Shown here piece after piece: positions 1 to 7,341 of a stretch of DNA of 13,071 nt. Both the position numbers and the translations under genes were made by a program. The stretch comes from an uncultured Alistipes sp. (GTDB lineage Bacteria; Bacteroidota; Bacteroidia; Bacteroidales; Rikenellaceae): NCBI GenBank assembly GCA_934754975.1, contig CAKVKI010000049.1, positions 1 to 13,071 of the forward strand, read 5' to 3'. The notes under the pieces are model-generated. The model was not told the origin of the DNA. It did no database searches and worked only from the letters and a program-made list of their open reading frames with translations. Within the stretch, counting starts at the first letter, position 1, and the number at the start of each line of letters is the position of its first letter.

Positions 1-1077
1 GGCTCGGGGTTCGCTGTAAACAGCCCTTTTGGTCAGCACCGGAATCTCGACGGCGCCTTCGCGGTCGAAATCCATCAGCGGCACGGCCCCTGTCTTGGCG
101 AGCGTTTCGCGCACGGCGGCGTTCACGATCTGCCACACGGCCTCCTCGTCGGCGAATTTCACCTCGGTTTTCTGCGGGTGGACATTGACGTCGATGCGCG
201 AAGGGTCGATCGTCAGGTAGAGGAAATACGACGGCGAACTGCTCTCGGGAATCAGTTTCTCATAAGCCTTCATAATGGCGCTCGTGAGGTACGAACTCTT
301 GAAGTAGCGGCCGTTTACGAAGAGGTATTGCTCGCCGTTGCGCCGCTTGGCGGCGGCGGGACGGCCGATGTATCCTTCGATGCGGGCGATCGAGGTGTCG
401 GCCTCGACCTCCAGCAGATTCTGCTTGATATGCCGGCCCACTACATCGACGATACGTCCGGCGAGCGACGCAGCGCCCAGCGTATAGACCGGGGCGTCAT
501 TGGCGTAAAGTTCGAAAGCGATCTGCGGATTGCACAACGCCACACGCTGGAATTCCGACTTGATCTGCGCGGCCGACATCGTGCTTTTGTCCAGGAAACG
601 GCGGCGGGCAGGCACGTTATAGAAAAGGTTGCGCACGAAAAACTGCGACCCTACGGGACACATCACCGGGGTCTGTCCGGCAAACTGGCCGCCGTTGATC
701 TCGGTCTGCGTACCCACTTCGTCGCCCTCCTGCCGCGTCCGCAGTTCGACCTGCGCCACGGCGGCGATCGAAGCCAGCGCTTCGCCGCGGAAACCGAAAG
801 TATTGAGTGCGTAAATATCGTCCACGGAGGTTATTTTACTCGTGGCATGGCGGTCGAAAGCCATGCGCGCGTCGATGGGCGACATACCGCAACCGTCGTC
901 CACGATCTGAATCAGGTCCTTGCCGCCGTCGCGGAAATTGACCTTTACGGTGTGCGCACCGGCGTCGATCGCATTCTCCATCATCTCCTTGACCACCGAA
1001 GCGGGACGGTTGACGACCTCTCCCGCCGCGATCTGGTTGGCGACGACCTCGGGTAATAATCTGATCTTATCTGCCAT
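1..1077 (-). CDS. mutL: DNA mismatch repair protein MutL, N-terminal part (3' end outside the window)
   Basis: MutL is the mismatch-repair ATPase that couples MutS recognition of a mispair to strand incision. The visible 359 codons cover the GHKL ATPase domain and the transducer domain. The family motifs are present in order: the ENAIDAGA helix with the expected general-base Glu at about residue 34, DDGCGM at 61-65 (ATP contact), and GFRGEAL at 95-101. The later NGRYFKSSYL and DVNVHPQKTEVKF segments of the transducer domain can also be read. The start is the ATG at 1077, directly after the TAG stop of the upstream small gene (TAGATG), with AGGAG three bases before the stop-start junction. The two genes are therefore very likely co-transcribed and perhaps translationally coupled. 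The C-terminal dimerisation domain, and with it the endonuclease motif expected in species lacking MutH, lies beyond the edge and cannot be judged. Identity is firm. Confidence 0.97.
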   Translation of the reverse strand, partial: MADKIRLLPEVVANQIAAGEVVNRPASVVKEMMENAIDAGAHTVKVNFRDGGKDLIQIVDDGCGMSPIDARMAFDRHATSKITSVDDIYALNTFGFRGEALASIAAVAQVELRTRQEGDEVGTQTEINGGQFAGQTPVMCPVGSQFFVRNLFYNVPARRRFLDKSTMSAAQIKSEFQRVALCNPQIAFELYANDAPVYTLGAASLAGRIVDVVGRHIKQNLLEVEADTSIARIEGYIGRPAAAKRRNGEQYLFVNGRYFKSSYLTSAIMKAYEKLIPESSSPSYFLYLTIDPSRIDVNVHPQKTEVKFADEEAVWQIVNAAVRETLAKTGAVPLMDFDREGAVEIPVLTKRAVYSEPRA

Positions 1078-1527
1078 CTACTCCTGATAATCGTTGGGGA
1101 CCACGCTGATAGGCTGCTCCTGCCACTCGACGTCGGAAATGCCCGACTGGTCGAGACCGCCGCGCGACACTGGTTCTTCGGTGCTTACGACCTCGGTTTT
1201 CGCCGGGGCCCCGGTATGCGCCCGCAGGAAAATGTCGGCGAGTTTCGGATAGAGGATATAGATGAACAGCAGAACCAGAACCGCACCTACGACCATCTTC
1301 CAAACGCGGTCACGGCCCGTCTTGTCCTCTTTGGAGCGGCGTGCGGCGCGGGCTTCGCGCTGGGTGCGGATATATTGTCCGGGGCGGTATTCGCGGCCGG
1401 CGTCCTCGGCTCTCTCGCCGCGAAGCTCGGCACGACGCTGTTCACGCGCCTCCTTTTCGGGATCGTAATAACGCGGTATGTAGTTGAATTTATTCGCGTG
1501 CTTTTTGAACGGGCTGAAACCTAACAT
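1078..1527 (-). CDS. small single-pass membrane protein of unknown function, upstream of mutL
   Basis: I do not recognise a characterised function. The 149-residue product has a basic, Arg-rich N-terminal half with a PRYYDPEKE segment at about 18-26, one hydrophobic helix at about 76-93 (MVVGAVLVLLFIYILYP), and an acidic C-terminal tail of about 50 residues. It has no signal-peptide layout. By the positive-inside rule the N-terminal half should be cytoplasmic and the tail periplasmic. I recall similar short proteins with a Y-x-PR-(F/Y)-YDP motif near mutL in other Bacteroidota, but cannot check it here. The reading frame extends upstream to 1611, but the ATG at 1527 is preferred because a perfect AGGAGG lies seven bases before it and a promoter-like box lies just upstream of that; a start at 1611 would lie upstream of both. 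It abuts mutL with no gap. Translation of the frame is well supported; the function is open. Confidence 0.8.
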   Translation of the reverse strand: MLGFSPFKKHANKFNYIPRYYDPEKEAREQRRAELRGERAEDAGREYRPGQYIRTQREARAARRSKEDKTGRDRVWKMVVGAVLVLLFIYILYPKLADIFLRAHTGAPAKTEVVSTEEPVSRGGLDQSGISDVEWQEQPISVVPNDYQE

Positions 1528-1534
1528 GGCGTGT

Positions 1535-1540
1535 CCTCCT
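1535..1540 (-). promoter_or_regulatory. strong Shine-Dalgarno site for the small membrane protein
   Basis: The minus strand reads AGGAGG seven bases before the ATG at 1527. This is a full anti-16S match at standard spacing and fixes the start of the small gene. It stands out because Bacteroidota generally make little use of Shine-Dalgarno pairing, and the other starts in this window mostly lack such a site. Confidence 0.7.
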
Positions 1541-1549
1541 ATTTTTTTG

Positions 1550-1557
1550 TAAAGATA
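1550..1557 (-). promoter_or_regulatory. possible Bacteroidota -7 box upstream of the small gene and mutL
   Basis: The minus strand reads TATCTTTA, seven of eight positions of the TAnnTTTG -7 consensus of the Bacteroidota primary sigma factor. It lies in an AT-rich pocket within otherwise GC-rich sequence, 22 bases before the ATG at 1527. The predicted transcript start near 1543 would give a short leader carrying the AGGAGG. No clear TTTG -33 box is seen at about 19 bases spacing, which lowers confidence. Confidence 0.45.
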
Positions 1558-1639
1558 CGAATTCTTCCGCAATTTTATTGTCTGCAAATTCCTTTTTCCG
1601 AATACGGACACAGACTCCTGCCGTGCGCAGGGAGCAGGC

Positions 1640-1845
1640 TACAGCCCGCATCATTCCCGCCGGGCGCATGACAGGAACCGGTTTCACAGGCCGCAGCAGC
1701 GGTCGCCGCCGGACGACCGGCAATCGGCGCGCGGACCGTCGGACGGCGGATCGTCGGAGGGCAATCGGCAGACGAACCGCCAAACGACAGCCGGCGGGCA
1801 GCCGGCGGGCAGACCGCCGCAACTGTCGGGAACCGCTCCCGACCT
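1640..1845. repeat. GC-rich non-coding stretch with degenerate direct and inverted repeats
   Basis: This is the core of the 390-base gap between dnaJ and the small gene. It is very GC-rich and repetitive. A tandem duplication of the 11-mer AGCCGGCGGGC lies at 1789-1799 and 1800-1810. GGCAATCGGC occurs at 1719-1728 and 1760-1769. Weak hairpins include GGTCG/CGACC at 1701-1718. In one minus-strand frame the peptide string RRSARRLP appears twice, reflecting an imperfect repeat of about 24 bases. No product is recognisable in any frame, and the open frames here are arginine-rich, as expected from composition. I read it as non-coding, perhaps expanded by slippage or a decayed repeat element. Confidence 0.55.
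1825..1843 (-). terminator. 7-bp perfect hairpin downstream of dnaJ
   Basis: GTCGGGA at 1825-1831 pairs with TCCCGAC at 1837-1843 around a five-base loop. It is the second hairpin met by transcripts leaving dnaJ, seven bases after the larger inverted repeat. No T-run follows on the minus strand, so it is not a textbook intrinsic terminator; it could be an mRNA 3'-end stabiliser or part of the repeat-rich stretch. Confidence 0.35.
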
Positions 1846-1850
1846 GCCGA

Positions 1851-1897
1851 TACGGCGGAATGCCGGGACCTGCAAAGGTATTCAGCATTCCGCCGTA
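1851..1897 (-). terminator. 13-bp perfect inverted repeat after dnaJ (possible 3'-end hairpin)
   Basis: TACGGCGGAATGC at 1851-1863 is exactly complementary to GCATTCCGCCGTA at 1885-1897, with 21 bases between. The spacer holds a smaller nested hairpin, ACCT-GCAA-AGGT. The structure starts 20 bases after the dnaJ stop codon, the usual place for a 3'-end hairpin. No T-run follows on the minus strand, so termination is inferred from position only. The spacer also contains a consensus -7 box on the minus strand, so an alternative reading is a regulatory or recombination site. Confidence 0.45.
1873..1880 (-). promoter_or_regulatory. possible -7 box (TACCTTTG) inside the inverted repeat
   Basis: The minus strand reads TACCTTTG, a full match to TAnnTTTG. 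A transcript starting near 1866 would run through the GC-rich repeat stretch toward the small gene and mutL, giving a leader of about 340 bases or a separate small RNA. There is no good TTTG -33 box at 19 bases; CTTG occurs at a spacing of 17. An 8-base degenerate match can occur by chance, so this is tentative. Confidence 0.35.
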
Positions 1898-1917
1898 CAA
1901 GCGAACCGTATCGTTTC

Positions 1918-3087
1918 CTAGCGGAAGAAACTCTTCATCCGCTCGAAAATATTCTGGTTTTTGACCGAGTCGGCTTTCTGGAAACCGGGCTGCCGGGACA
2001 ACTCCTCGACCAGCCGTTTCTCCTCGGCATTGAGTTTCGACGGAATGGTGATATCCACCACCACCAGTTCGTCGCCGCGGCCGTAACCGTTCACGTCGGG
2101 CAGTCCCTTGCCGCCCAGACGTAGCACCTTGCCGGCATGCGTTCCCGGGGCGATTTTGATCTTGGCGCGGCCGTCGACGGTCGGCACCTCGACCGTACCG
2201 CCCAACAGGGCCATCGTCACGGTAATATTGAGGTTGTGGATCAGGTCGTTGCCGTCGCGCATCAGTTCGGGATGCCGCTCCTCTTCGATCAGCACCTGCA
2301 GGTCGCCGTTGACGCCGCCGTGGCGCGCGGCGTTGCCCTTGCCCGTGACGGTGAGCATCATGCCTTCGCCCACGCCGGCCGGGATCTTGATCTCCACGAC
2401 CTCCGAACCACGGAGGGTGCCTTCGCCCTTGCACTTGTCGCAGGGCGAAGTGATGACCTTGCCCGTACCGCCGCAGGTCGGACATACGCCCTGAGTCTGC
2501 ATACGGCCGAAGAAGGTATTTTCGACGCGCGTCACATGGCCCGTGCCGTTGCAGGTCGAGCAGGTCGAATAGGAATTGGCGTCCTTGGCCCCCGTGCCGC
2601 CGCACTTGTCGCAGGCGACGGTTTTGTTGATTTTGAGCTTCTTGGTGACGCCGTTGGCGATCTCGGCCAGGGTCAGTTTGACCTTGATGCGAATATCCGA
2701 TCCGCGGTTCACACGGCGGCCGCCGCCGGACGACGAACGGAACCCGCCCCCGCCGAAATGTCCGCCGAAGATGTCGCCGAACTGCGAGAAAATATCCTCC
2801 ATCGAGAATCCGCCGCCGCTGAATCCGCCGAAACCTCCGGCGCCGCCGCCCGCCGCGCCGCTCATGCCGGCGTGGCCGAACTGGTCGTAACGGGCGCGCT
2901 TGTCGGGGTTCGACAGCACGTCGTAGGCTTCTGCGGCCTCCTTGAACTTCTCCTCGGCCTGCTTGTCGCCCGGATTCTTGTCCGGGTGATACTGAATGGC
3001 CGCCTTGCGGTATGCCTTCTTTATTTCGTCGGCGTTAGCGTTTTTCTGAACGCCCAGCACTTCGTAGTAATCCCTCTTTTCAGCCAT
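1918..3087 (-). CDS. dnaJ: chaperone protein DnaJ (Hsp40)
   Basis: DnaJ delivers unfolded clients to DnaK and stimulates its ATPase in the cytoplasm. The 389-residue product has the complete class I layout: a J domain at about 5-70 with HPD at 34-36; a Gly/Phe-rich linker at about 74-123; a zinc-finger domain with all four CxxCxGxG motifs (cysteines near 159/162, 176/179, 202/205 and 216/219); and a C-terminal substrate-binding domain ending near 360. Length is typical for the family and no key residue is missing. The start ATG at 3087 lies four bases after the grpE stop, so grpE and dnaJ form a pair; dnaK itself is not in the window. No CIRCE element is visible upstream of the pair. Two hairpins follow the stop codon. 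Identity is firm. Confidence 0.98.
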   Translation of the reverse strand: MAEKRDYYEVLGVQKNANADEIKKAYRKAAIQYHPDKNPGDKQAEEKFKEAAEAYDVLSNPDKRARYDQFGHAGMSGAAGGGAGGFGGFSGGGFSMEDIFSQFGDIFGGHFGGGGFRSSSGGGRRVNRGSDIRIKVKLTLAEIANGVTKKLKINKTVACDKCGGTGAKDANSYSTCSTCNGTGHVTRVENTFFGRMQTQGVCPTCGGTGKVITSPCDKCKGEGTLRGSEVVEIKIPAGVGEGMMLTVTGKGNAARHGGVNGDLQVLIEEERHPELMRDGNDLIHNLNITVTMALLGGTVEVPTVDGRAKIKIAPGTHAGKVLRLGGKGLPDVNGYGRGDELVVVDITIPSKLNAEEKRLVEELSRQPGFQKADSVKNQNIFERMKSFFR

Positions 3088-3091
3088 GTCC

Positions 3092-3691
3092 TTACTCTCC
3101 TACAACGACTTTTGCGAAACGCAGTACCTTATCGCCCAGCATATAGCCGGTCTGGACGATATCGACGACCTTGCCCTGCATATCCTCTCCGGCGGCAAAT
3201 CTGGCCACGGCTTCGCAAAGGTCGGCGTCGAACTCCCGGCCCTTGACGTCGATCTCGGTCACGCCTTTCTGGCGCAGCGTTTCGGTAAATTTCTGCGATA
3301 TCAGGTTTACGCCGGCGCGCAGCGCTTCGATATCGTCGCTCTTCTGCATGGCATCGACCGCCCGCTGCACGTCGTCGCGCACGGGAAGCATCGCCAGCAA
3401 TACGTCGCGGCCTCCGGTCTGCACCAGGTCCATCTTCTCCTTGAGCGTACGCTTGCGGTAATTGTCGAATTCAGCCTGCAGGCGTATGTATTTATCCTGC
3501 CATTCGGCGACTGCAGCCGCAAAATCCGGTGCGGCGCCGCTGTCGGTCGCGTCTGCCATTGTGTCAGTCTCGTCCTGCGATTCGTCTGACACATTGGCAC
3601 AGGGTTCGCCGTCGCACGAGGGATAACCTTCGCCCGGCTCGAATCCTTCGTCACCGTTAATGGCTTCATTATAAGCTTTTTCCTTTTTCAT
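3092..3691 (-). CDS. grpE: nucleotide exchange factor GrpE
   Basis: GrpE releases ADP from DnaK so that the chaperone cycle can restart. The 199-residue product has an acidic, low-complexity N-terminal tail of about 55 residues, then a long coiled-coil region (from about 60) carrying the family segment [12 protein letters not shown]. It ends in a compact beta domain with the conserved run [20 protein letters not shown] near the C terminus. Length and layout are normal for GrpE. The ATG at 3691 is the first in frame and the tail reads naturally from it. The upstream gap of 68 bases to the methyltransferase gene may hold a promoter, but I see no good consensus box there. The 12-mer TTGATCTCTTAA at 3733-3722 on the minus strand also occurs just before the amidase gene. 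Confidence 0.97.
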   Translation of the reverse strand: MKKEKAYNEAINGDEGFEPGEGYPSCDGEPCANVSDESQDETDTMADATDSGAAPDFAAAVAEWQDKYIRLQAEFDNYRKRTLKEKMDLVQTGGRDVLLAMLPVRDDVQRAVDAMQKSDDIEALRAGVNLISQKFTETLRQKGVTEIDVKGREFDADLCEAVARFAAGEDMQGKVVDIVQTGYMLGDKVLRFAKVVVGE

Positions 3692-3759
3692 ATTTAGTTG
3701 TTTTTCAGATTTTCCGTCCTATTAAGAGATCAAATTACATACCAACCGCCCGGAAGGGT

Positions 3760-4470
3760 CTAGCCGATGATGAAAATAGCAGGGCGTTTGTTCATCGCGG
3801 GCAGTTCGGCCGCACGCCATTCGCGCACCGGGAGCGTACGGATAAATTCGCCGGGAGCGGTGATATCCATGGCCACCGTCAGCCGCGTTTCGGGCGCAAG
3901 GGTCTGCAACAGCTGTTCCATCAGCTTGACGTTGCGGTACGGCGTTTCGATGAAAAGCTGGGACTGGCCTTCGGACTGGGCTCGGCGTTCGAAACGGCGG
4001 ATCGCCTGCGCCCGTTCGGGCGGTTTGACGGGCAGGTAGCCGTTGAAGGCGAACGACTGGCCGTTGAGCCCCGAAGCCATCACCGCCATGACGATCGACG
4101 AGGGACCGACGAGCGGCACGACACGGATGCCGCGACGGTGGCAGGCTTCGACCACCAGCGCCCCCGGATCGGCGACGCCCGGCACGCCCGCTTCGGAGAT
4201 CACGCCCGCCGAGCGTCCCTCGACGAGCGGTTTCACCAGCTCTTCGACCTCGCGGCCGGCGACGGTATGTTCGTTCAGTTCGCGGAAGCAGAGCGTGTCG
4301 ATCGGACGCGCCGCACCCGCTTTCGACAGAAACCGCCGCGCCGTGCGGGTATTCTCGACGATAAAATAGTCGAGCGAATCCATAACCGCCCGGTTTGCGG
4401 CAGGCAGCACGTCCCACGGCGCCGTTTCGTCCGAAATCGGACACGGGATCAGATAGAGTGTTCCGTACAT
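3760..4470 (-). CDS. SAM-dependent methyltransferase of the tetrapyrrole methylase/RsmI-like family
   Basis: The fold family uses S-adenosylmethionine; members include RsmI, which 2'-O-methylates C1402 of 16S rRNA. Visible marks are the N-terminal LYLIPCPI strand, the VENTRTARRFL segment that matches the EDTR region of RsmI, the glycine-rich SAM loop EAGVPGVADPGA at about 104-115, PLVGPSSI at about 135-142, and FIETPYRN at about 190-197. At 236 residues it is shorter than RsmI (about 285 in E. coli) and lacks the extra C-terminal domain. Bacteroidota carry both a true RsmI and a shorter relative of this type whose substrate is not established to my knowledge, so I give no gene symbol. Its start overlaps the end of the upstream zinc-ribbon gene by 22 bases, which implies one transcript. 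Family is firm; substrate is uncertain. Confidence 0.88.
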   Translation of the reverse strand: MYGTLYLIPCPISDETAPWDVLPAANRAVMDSLDYFIVENTRTARRFLSKAGAARPIDTLCFRELNEHTVAGREVEELVKPLVEGRSAGVISEAGVPGVADPGALVVEACHRRGIRVVPLVGPSSIVMAVMASGLNGQSFAFNGYLPVKPPERAQAIRRFERRAQSEGQSQLFIETPYRNVKLMEQLLQTLAPETRLTVAMDITAPGEFIRTLPVREWRAAELPAMNKRPAIFIIG

Positions 4471-4958
4471 TTTTTCAGTTCAGCGATTTTTTGTTCCAAT
4501 GCTCCGGCGCGGTTCGTGATCCGGGTGTACTGCACGGCGAACCAGAGACTCAGCGCCATGGCCCCGACGATCACCAGGCCGGGCAGCCCGCCGAGACAGA
4601 GCCAGCTCAGCAGGAATCCCGCGATCGAAAGCGCCAGCGGAGCTTTTCGTATAAGAAAGGCCAGTGCCACATAGACGCACGCCAACGCCGCCATGAAAAT
4701 CCCGACAGCCAGCGTCTTCGCGTCGCCCCCGGCATGGACCAGCACGACCACGGCCCCGATAAGCGCGAAAAACGCGGCGCAGAGCATCGCGACCTTCGCC
4801 CGGCCCAGCTGGTCGAGGGCCGATTCCGCTTCGACACGCGCCGTCAGCAGTCGCATTTCGAGACACTTTACTGCCTGCACCCTATCCGCAGGACAGTTGC
4901 AGGCGGAACATTTGTCCGCTCCGGGCGCGATCAGGCCGCCGCAGTCGTAACATTTCAT
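4449..4958 (-). CDS. zinc-ribbon membrane protein of unknown function
   Basis: I do not recognise this 169-residue protein. It opens with a likely zinc ribbon: CxxC at residues 3-6 and a second CxxC at 17-20. A helical stretch follows, then four hydrophobic segments at about 54-76, 81-102, 105-122 and 124-143, and a short charged C-terminal helix (LEQKIAELKK). The layout suggests a cytoplasmic zinc finger attached to a small four-helix membrane domain, an arrangement common among poorly characterised bacterial proteins. It starts four bases after the murF-alr stop and its last 22 bases overlap the methyltransferase start, so it is tightly packed in the operon. The membrane topology and the cysteine pairs are seen directly; metal binding is inferred from their spacing. 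Confidence 0.85.
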   Translation of the reverse strand: MKCYDCGGLIAPGADKCSACNCPADRVQAVKCLEMRLLTARVEAESALDQLGRAKVAMLCAAFFALIGAVVVLVHAGGDAKTLAVGIFMAALACVYVALAFLIRKAPLALSIAGFLLSWLCLGGLPGLVIVGAMALSLWFAVQYTRITNRAGALEQKIAELKKCTEHSI

Positions 4959-4962
4959 CGGA

Positions 4963-7341
4963 TTATTCTTTGAGATAGATGCGTTTCACCCGCCCCGAAA
5001 CCGAGGTCATGATTTCATAGGAGATCGTATCGAGTACGCGGGCCATCGCTTCGAGGTCATTGCCCGGCACGGGCGAGAAGACCGACACTTCGTCGCCCTC
5101 CTTCACGCCGGGAATGTCCGTGATGTCGATCATGCAGCTGTCCATGCAGACCCGGCCGACGATCGGCGCAGGCCGTCCGGCCACGAGTACCGACCAGCGG
5201 CCGCAGCCCAGATGCCGGTCCAGTCCGTCGGCATAGCCGATCGGGATCGTCGCCGTCGTAGTCGGCCGCATGAGTTTCCCGGCGCGGCCATATCCCACCG
5301 CATCGCCCGCAGGCAGATGTTTGATCTGCACGATACGGGTTTTGAGCGTCGAAACGGGACGCAGGGCGTCGTTATGCCGGAATCCGAAACCGTAAAGCCC
5401 CAGTCCCAGGCGGCACATGTCGAACTGCGCTTCGGGGAAGCGTTCGATGGCGGCCGAATTGGCCGTATGGCGGATGACCGGATAGGGCAGCGACGCGGCG
5501 ATCCGCGCGCTCATACGGTCGTACAGGGCGATCTGCGCCCGCGTATAGGCATCCTCTTCGGGCATGTCGGCGCAGTTGAGGTGCGAAAAGACCGAAGCCG
5601 CCTTGACCTGCGGCGTCGCCGCCAACGCTTCGCACAACTGCGCAACCTCCTCTTCCATGAAGCCCAGCCGGTGCATGCCCGTATCCAGCTTGACGTGGAT
5701 CGGATAACGGGTTTCGCCCGCGTGCGTCACGGCGTCGGCAAAAGCGCCGAGCGAGTGGAAACTGTAGATTTCGGGCTCGAGCCTATTGGCGATCATCACG
5801 TCGAAACTGTCGGCGTCGGCATTCAGCACCACGATTGGCATCGAAATTCCCCGTTCGCGCAGCAGGACGCCCTCGTCGGCGAACGCCACAGCGAGATAGT
5901 CCACGCCCTGATGCTGAAGCATCTGCGCGACTTCGAAATCGCCCGAACCGTACGATCCGGCCTTGACCATCGCCACGAGCCGGGTCCCGAAGCTCAGTTT
6001 CGACCGAAAATAGTTGAGATTATGGATCATGGCGTCGAGATCGACCTCCAGCACCGTCGTATGGCTTTTGCGGGAGAGCAGATGCACCAGTTTTTCGAAA
6101 CGGAAATCGCGTGCGCCTTTCAGCAGAATCGCACGCCCGGCCACGGCGTCACGGCTGATACGCGCGACACATTCGTCGGTAGCCGTAAAAAACTCCTTGT
6201 CGCAGGTAAACAGCGCGGCATAGCGTTTCAGGCGGGGACCGATACCGATCAGGCAGTCGATGCCGGCGCGTGCGACCATGCCCGCCACGCGGCTGTAAAG
6301 TTCGTCGTCCGAGAGTCCGCTCTGCGAAATATCCGACAGCACGAGCGTACGGCGGCGGTTCAGCGCCACGTTGTGCAGGTAGTCCAGCGCCAGCGCCAGC
6401 GAATTGAGGTCGAGGTTGTAGGCGTCGTTGATAAGTATCGAGTCGTTGATACCCTCCTTCACTTCGAGACGCATCGCCACCGAGGGAGCCCCGGCGAACG
6501 AAGGGGCGGGATAGCGCATCACATCGCAGAACGCCTCGACGATCTGGGCGTTGCGGCGCGAAGCGGCGTTGCCGATGACCGATTCCGGCACTTCGGGATA
6601 CGCGGCGGCATCGACGGGACGTCGGTCGGCGAAATGCGCCGCGACCATGCGCCCCAGCGGCTTGTAATAGCTGTGGTAGATGATTTTGGAAGCGCTGCGG
6701 GCAAGAATCATCTTCTCGTCGCACTTCTGTTCCAGGTTGATGAAATTTTCCTGGTGGGCGTCGCCGATCGAGGTGAAGATCACCGCGTCGGGACGGATGA
6801 TGCGTTCCAGCCGCTCCATCTCGCCGGGCTTCGAGATGCCCGCTTCGAAAATCGCCAGCTCCTCGTCGCCTTCCAGCATCAGCACCGAAAGCGGCACGCC
6901 CAGCTGCGAATTGTAGCTCTTCGGCGAACGGTAATATTTCATGCCTTCGGGCAGCTCCTCGGCGATCCACTCCTTGATGACGGTCTTTCCGTTCGACCCC
7001 GTGATACCGACCACCGTGCCCCGGAACTGCGCCCGGTGCCAGGCCGCCAGCCGCTGAAGGGCTTCGATCGCGTTGTCCACCTGCACGAAACCGCACTCCC
7101 CGGTGCAGGAGGAGGCTTCGACGCCCCGCTCGACGAGGAACGCACGCACGCCCCGGCCCTGCATGCCGGCGATGAAATCATGCGAATCGTGGTTTGCGCC
7201 GCGCATGGCGACGAACATCGGGCGGCAGCCCAGCTCGCACGAAAGCGACCGGCTGTCGGTAACGACCGACCGCACCTCGGAATCGCAGCCCGAAAACTTT
7301 CCGCCGCAAATGTTGGCAATATGTGAAAGTTTGTAATTCAT
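4963..7341 (-). CDS. murF-alr: bifunctional MurF (UDP-MurNAc-tripeptide:D-Ala-D-Ala ligase) / alanine racemase
   Basis: The fused enzyme works in cytoplasmic peptidoglycan synthesis. The N-terminal half ligates D-Ala-D-Ala to UDP-MurNAc-tripeptide, and the C-terminal half interconverts L- and D-alanine with PLP, so it supplies its partner's building block. MurF part (about 1-425): ATP loop GITGSNGKT at about 112-120, YNSQLGVPLSVL, SIGDAHQENF, and NDAYNLDLNSL near 305. Racemase part (about 427-792): AMVKAGSYGSG with the expected PLP lysine near 460, HVKLDTGMHRLGF near 548, LGLGLYGF, the GYGRAG tyrosine near 683, IGYADGLDR, and VGRVCMDSCMIDIT. Both halves look complete. An in-frame ATG at 7365 would add eight charged residues; 7341 is preferred because MNYKLSHIANI matches the usual N terminus of this fusion. 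It starts 93 bases after mutS2 and is followed closely by the zinc-ribbon gene. Confidence 0.96.
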   Translation of the reverse strand: MNYKLSHIANICGGKFSGCDSEVRSVVTDSRSLSCELGCRPMFVAMRGANHDSHDFIAGMQGRGVRAFLVERGVEASSCTGECGFVQVDNAIEALQRLAAWHRAQFRGTVVGITGSNGKTVIKEWIAEELPEGMKYYRSPKSYNSQLGVPLSVLMLEGDEELAIFEAGISKPGEMERLERIIRPDAVIFTSIGDAHQENFINLEQKCDEKMILARSASKIIYHSYYKPLGRMVAAHFADRRPVDAAAYPEVPESVIGNAASRRNAQIVEAFCDVMRYPAPSFAGAPSVAMRLEVKEGINDSILINDAYNLDLNSLALALDYLHNVALNRRRTLVLSDISQSGLSDDELYSRVAGMVARAGIDCLIGIGPRLKRYAALFTCDKEFFTATDECVARISRDAVAGRAILLKGARDFRFEKLVHLLSRKSHTTVLEVDLDAMIHNLNYFRSKLSFGTRLVAMVKAGSYGSGDFEVAQMLQHQGVDYLAVAFADEGVLLRERGISMPIVVLNADADSFDVMIANRLEPEIYSFHSLGAFADAVTHAGETRYPIHVKLDTGMHRLGFMEEEVAQLCEALAATPQVKAASVFSHLNCADMPEEDAYTRAQIALYDRMSARIAASLPYPVIRHTANSAAIERFPEAQFDMCRLGLGLYGFGFRHNDALRPVSTLKTRIVQIKHLPAGDAVGYGRAGKLMRPTTTATIPIGYADGLDRHLGCGRWSVLVAGRPAPIVGRVCMDSCMIDITDIPGVKEGDEVSVFSPVPGNDLEAMARVLDTISYEIMTSVSGRVKRIYLKE

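Noticed and set aside
1851..1897. A true phase-variable invertible promoter
   Set aside because: The 21-base spacer is much shorter than known invertible promoter segments, no recombinase gene is nearby, and the position right after dnaJ suits a 3'-end hairpin. It is kept only as a finding to check.
1578..1964. A 128-codon plus-strand frame in the dnaJ-mutL gap
   Set aside because: It starts at TTG, has no ribosome binding site or promoter box in its direction, is Arg-rich, and runs into the dnaJ 3' end.
1490..2605. A 371-codon minus-strand frame running through the end of dnaJ and the repeat patch
   Set aside because: It overlaps dnaJ in another frame and continues only because the GC-rich gap lacks stops. 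The product is arginine-rich low complexity.
3692..3759. Promoter or CIRCE operator upstream of grpE-dnaJ
   Set aside because: The gap has a TAATTTG-like string that misses the TAnnTTTG spacing by one base, and there is no inverted repeat of the CIRCE type. Heat-shock control may exist but is not readable here.
5212..7326. A 704-codon open frame on the plus strand, opposite murF-alr
   Set aside because: It lies entirely antisense to a gene with clear MurF and racemase motifs. GC-rich codon use leaves few stop codons on the opposite strand. The product is His/Arg/Asp-rich with no recognisable domain.
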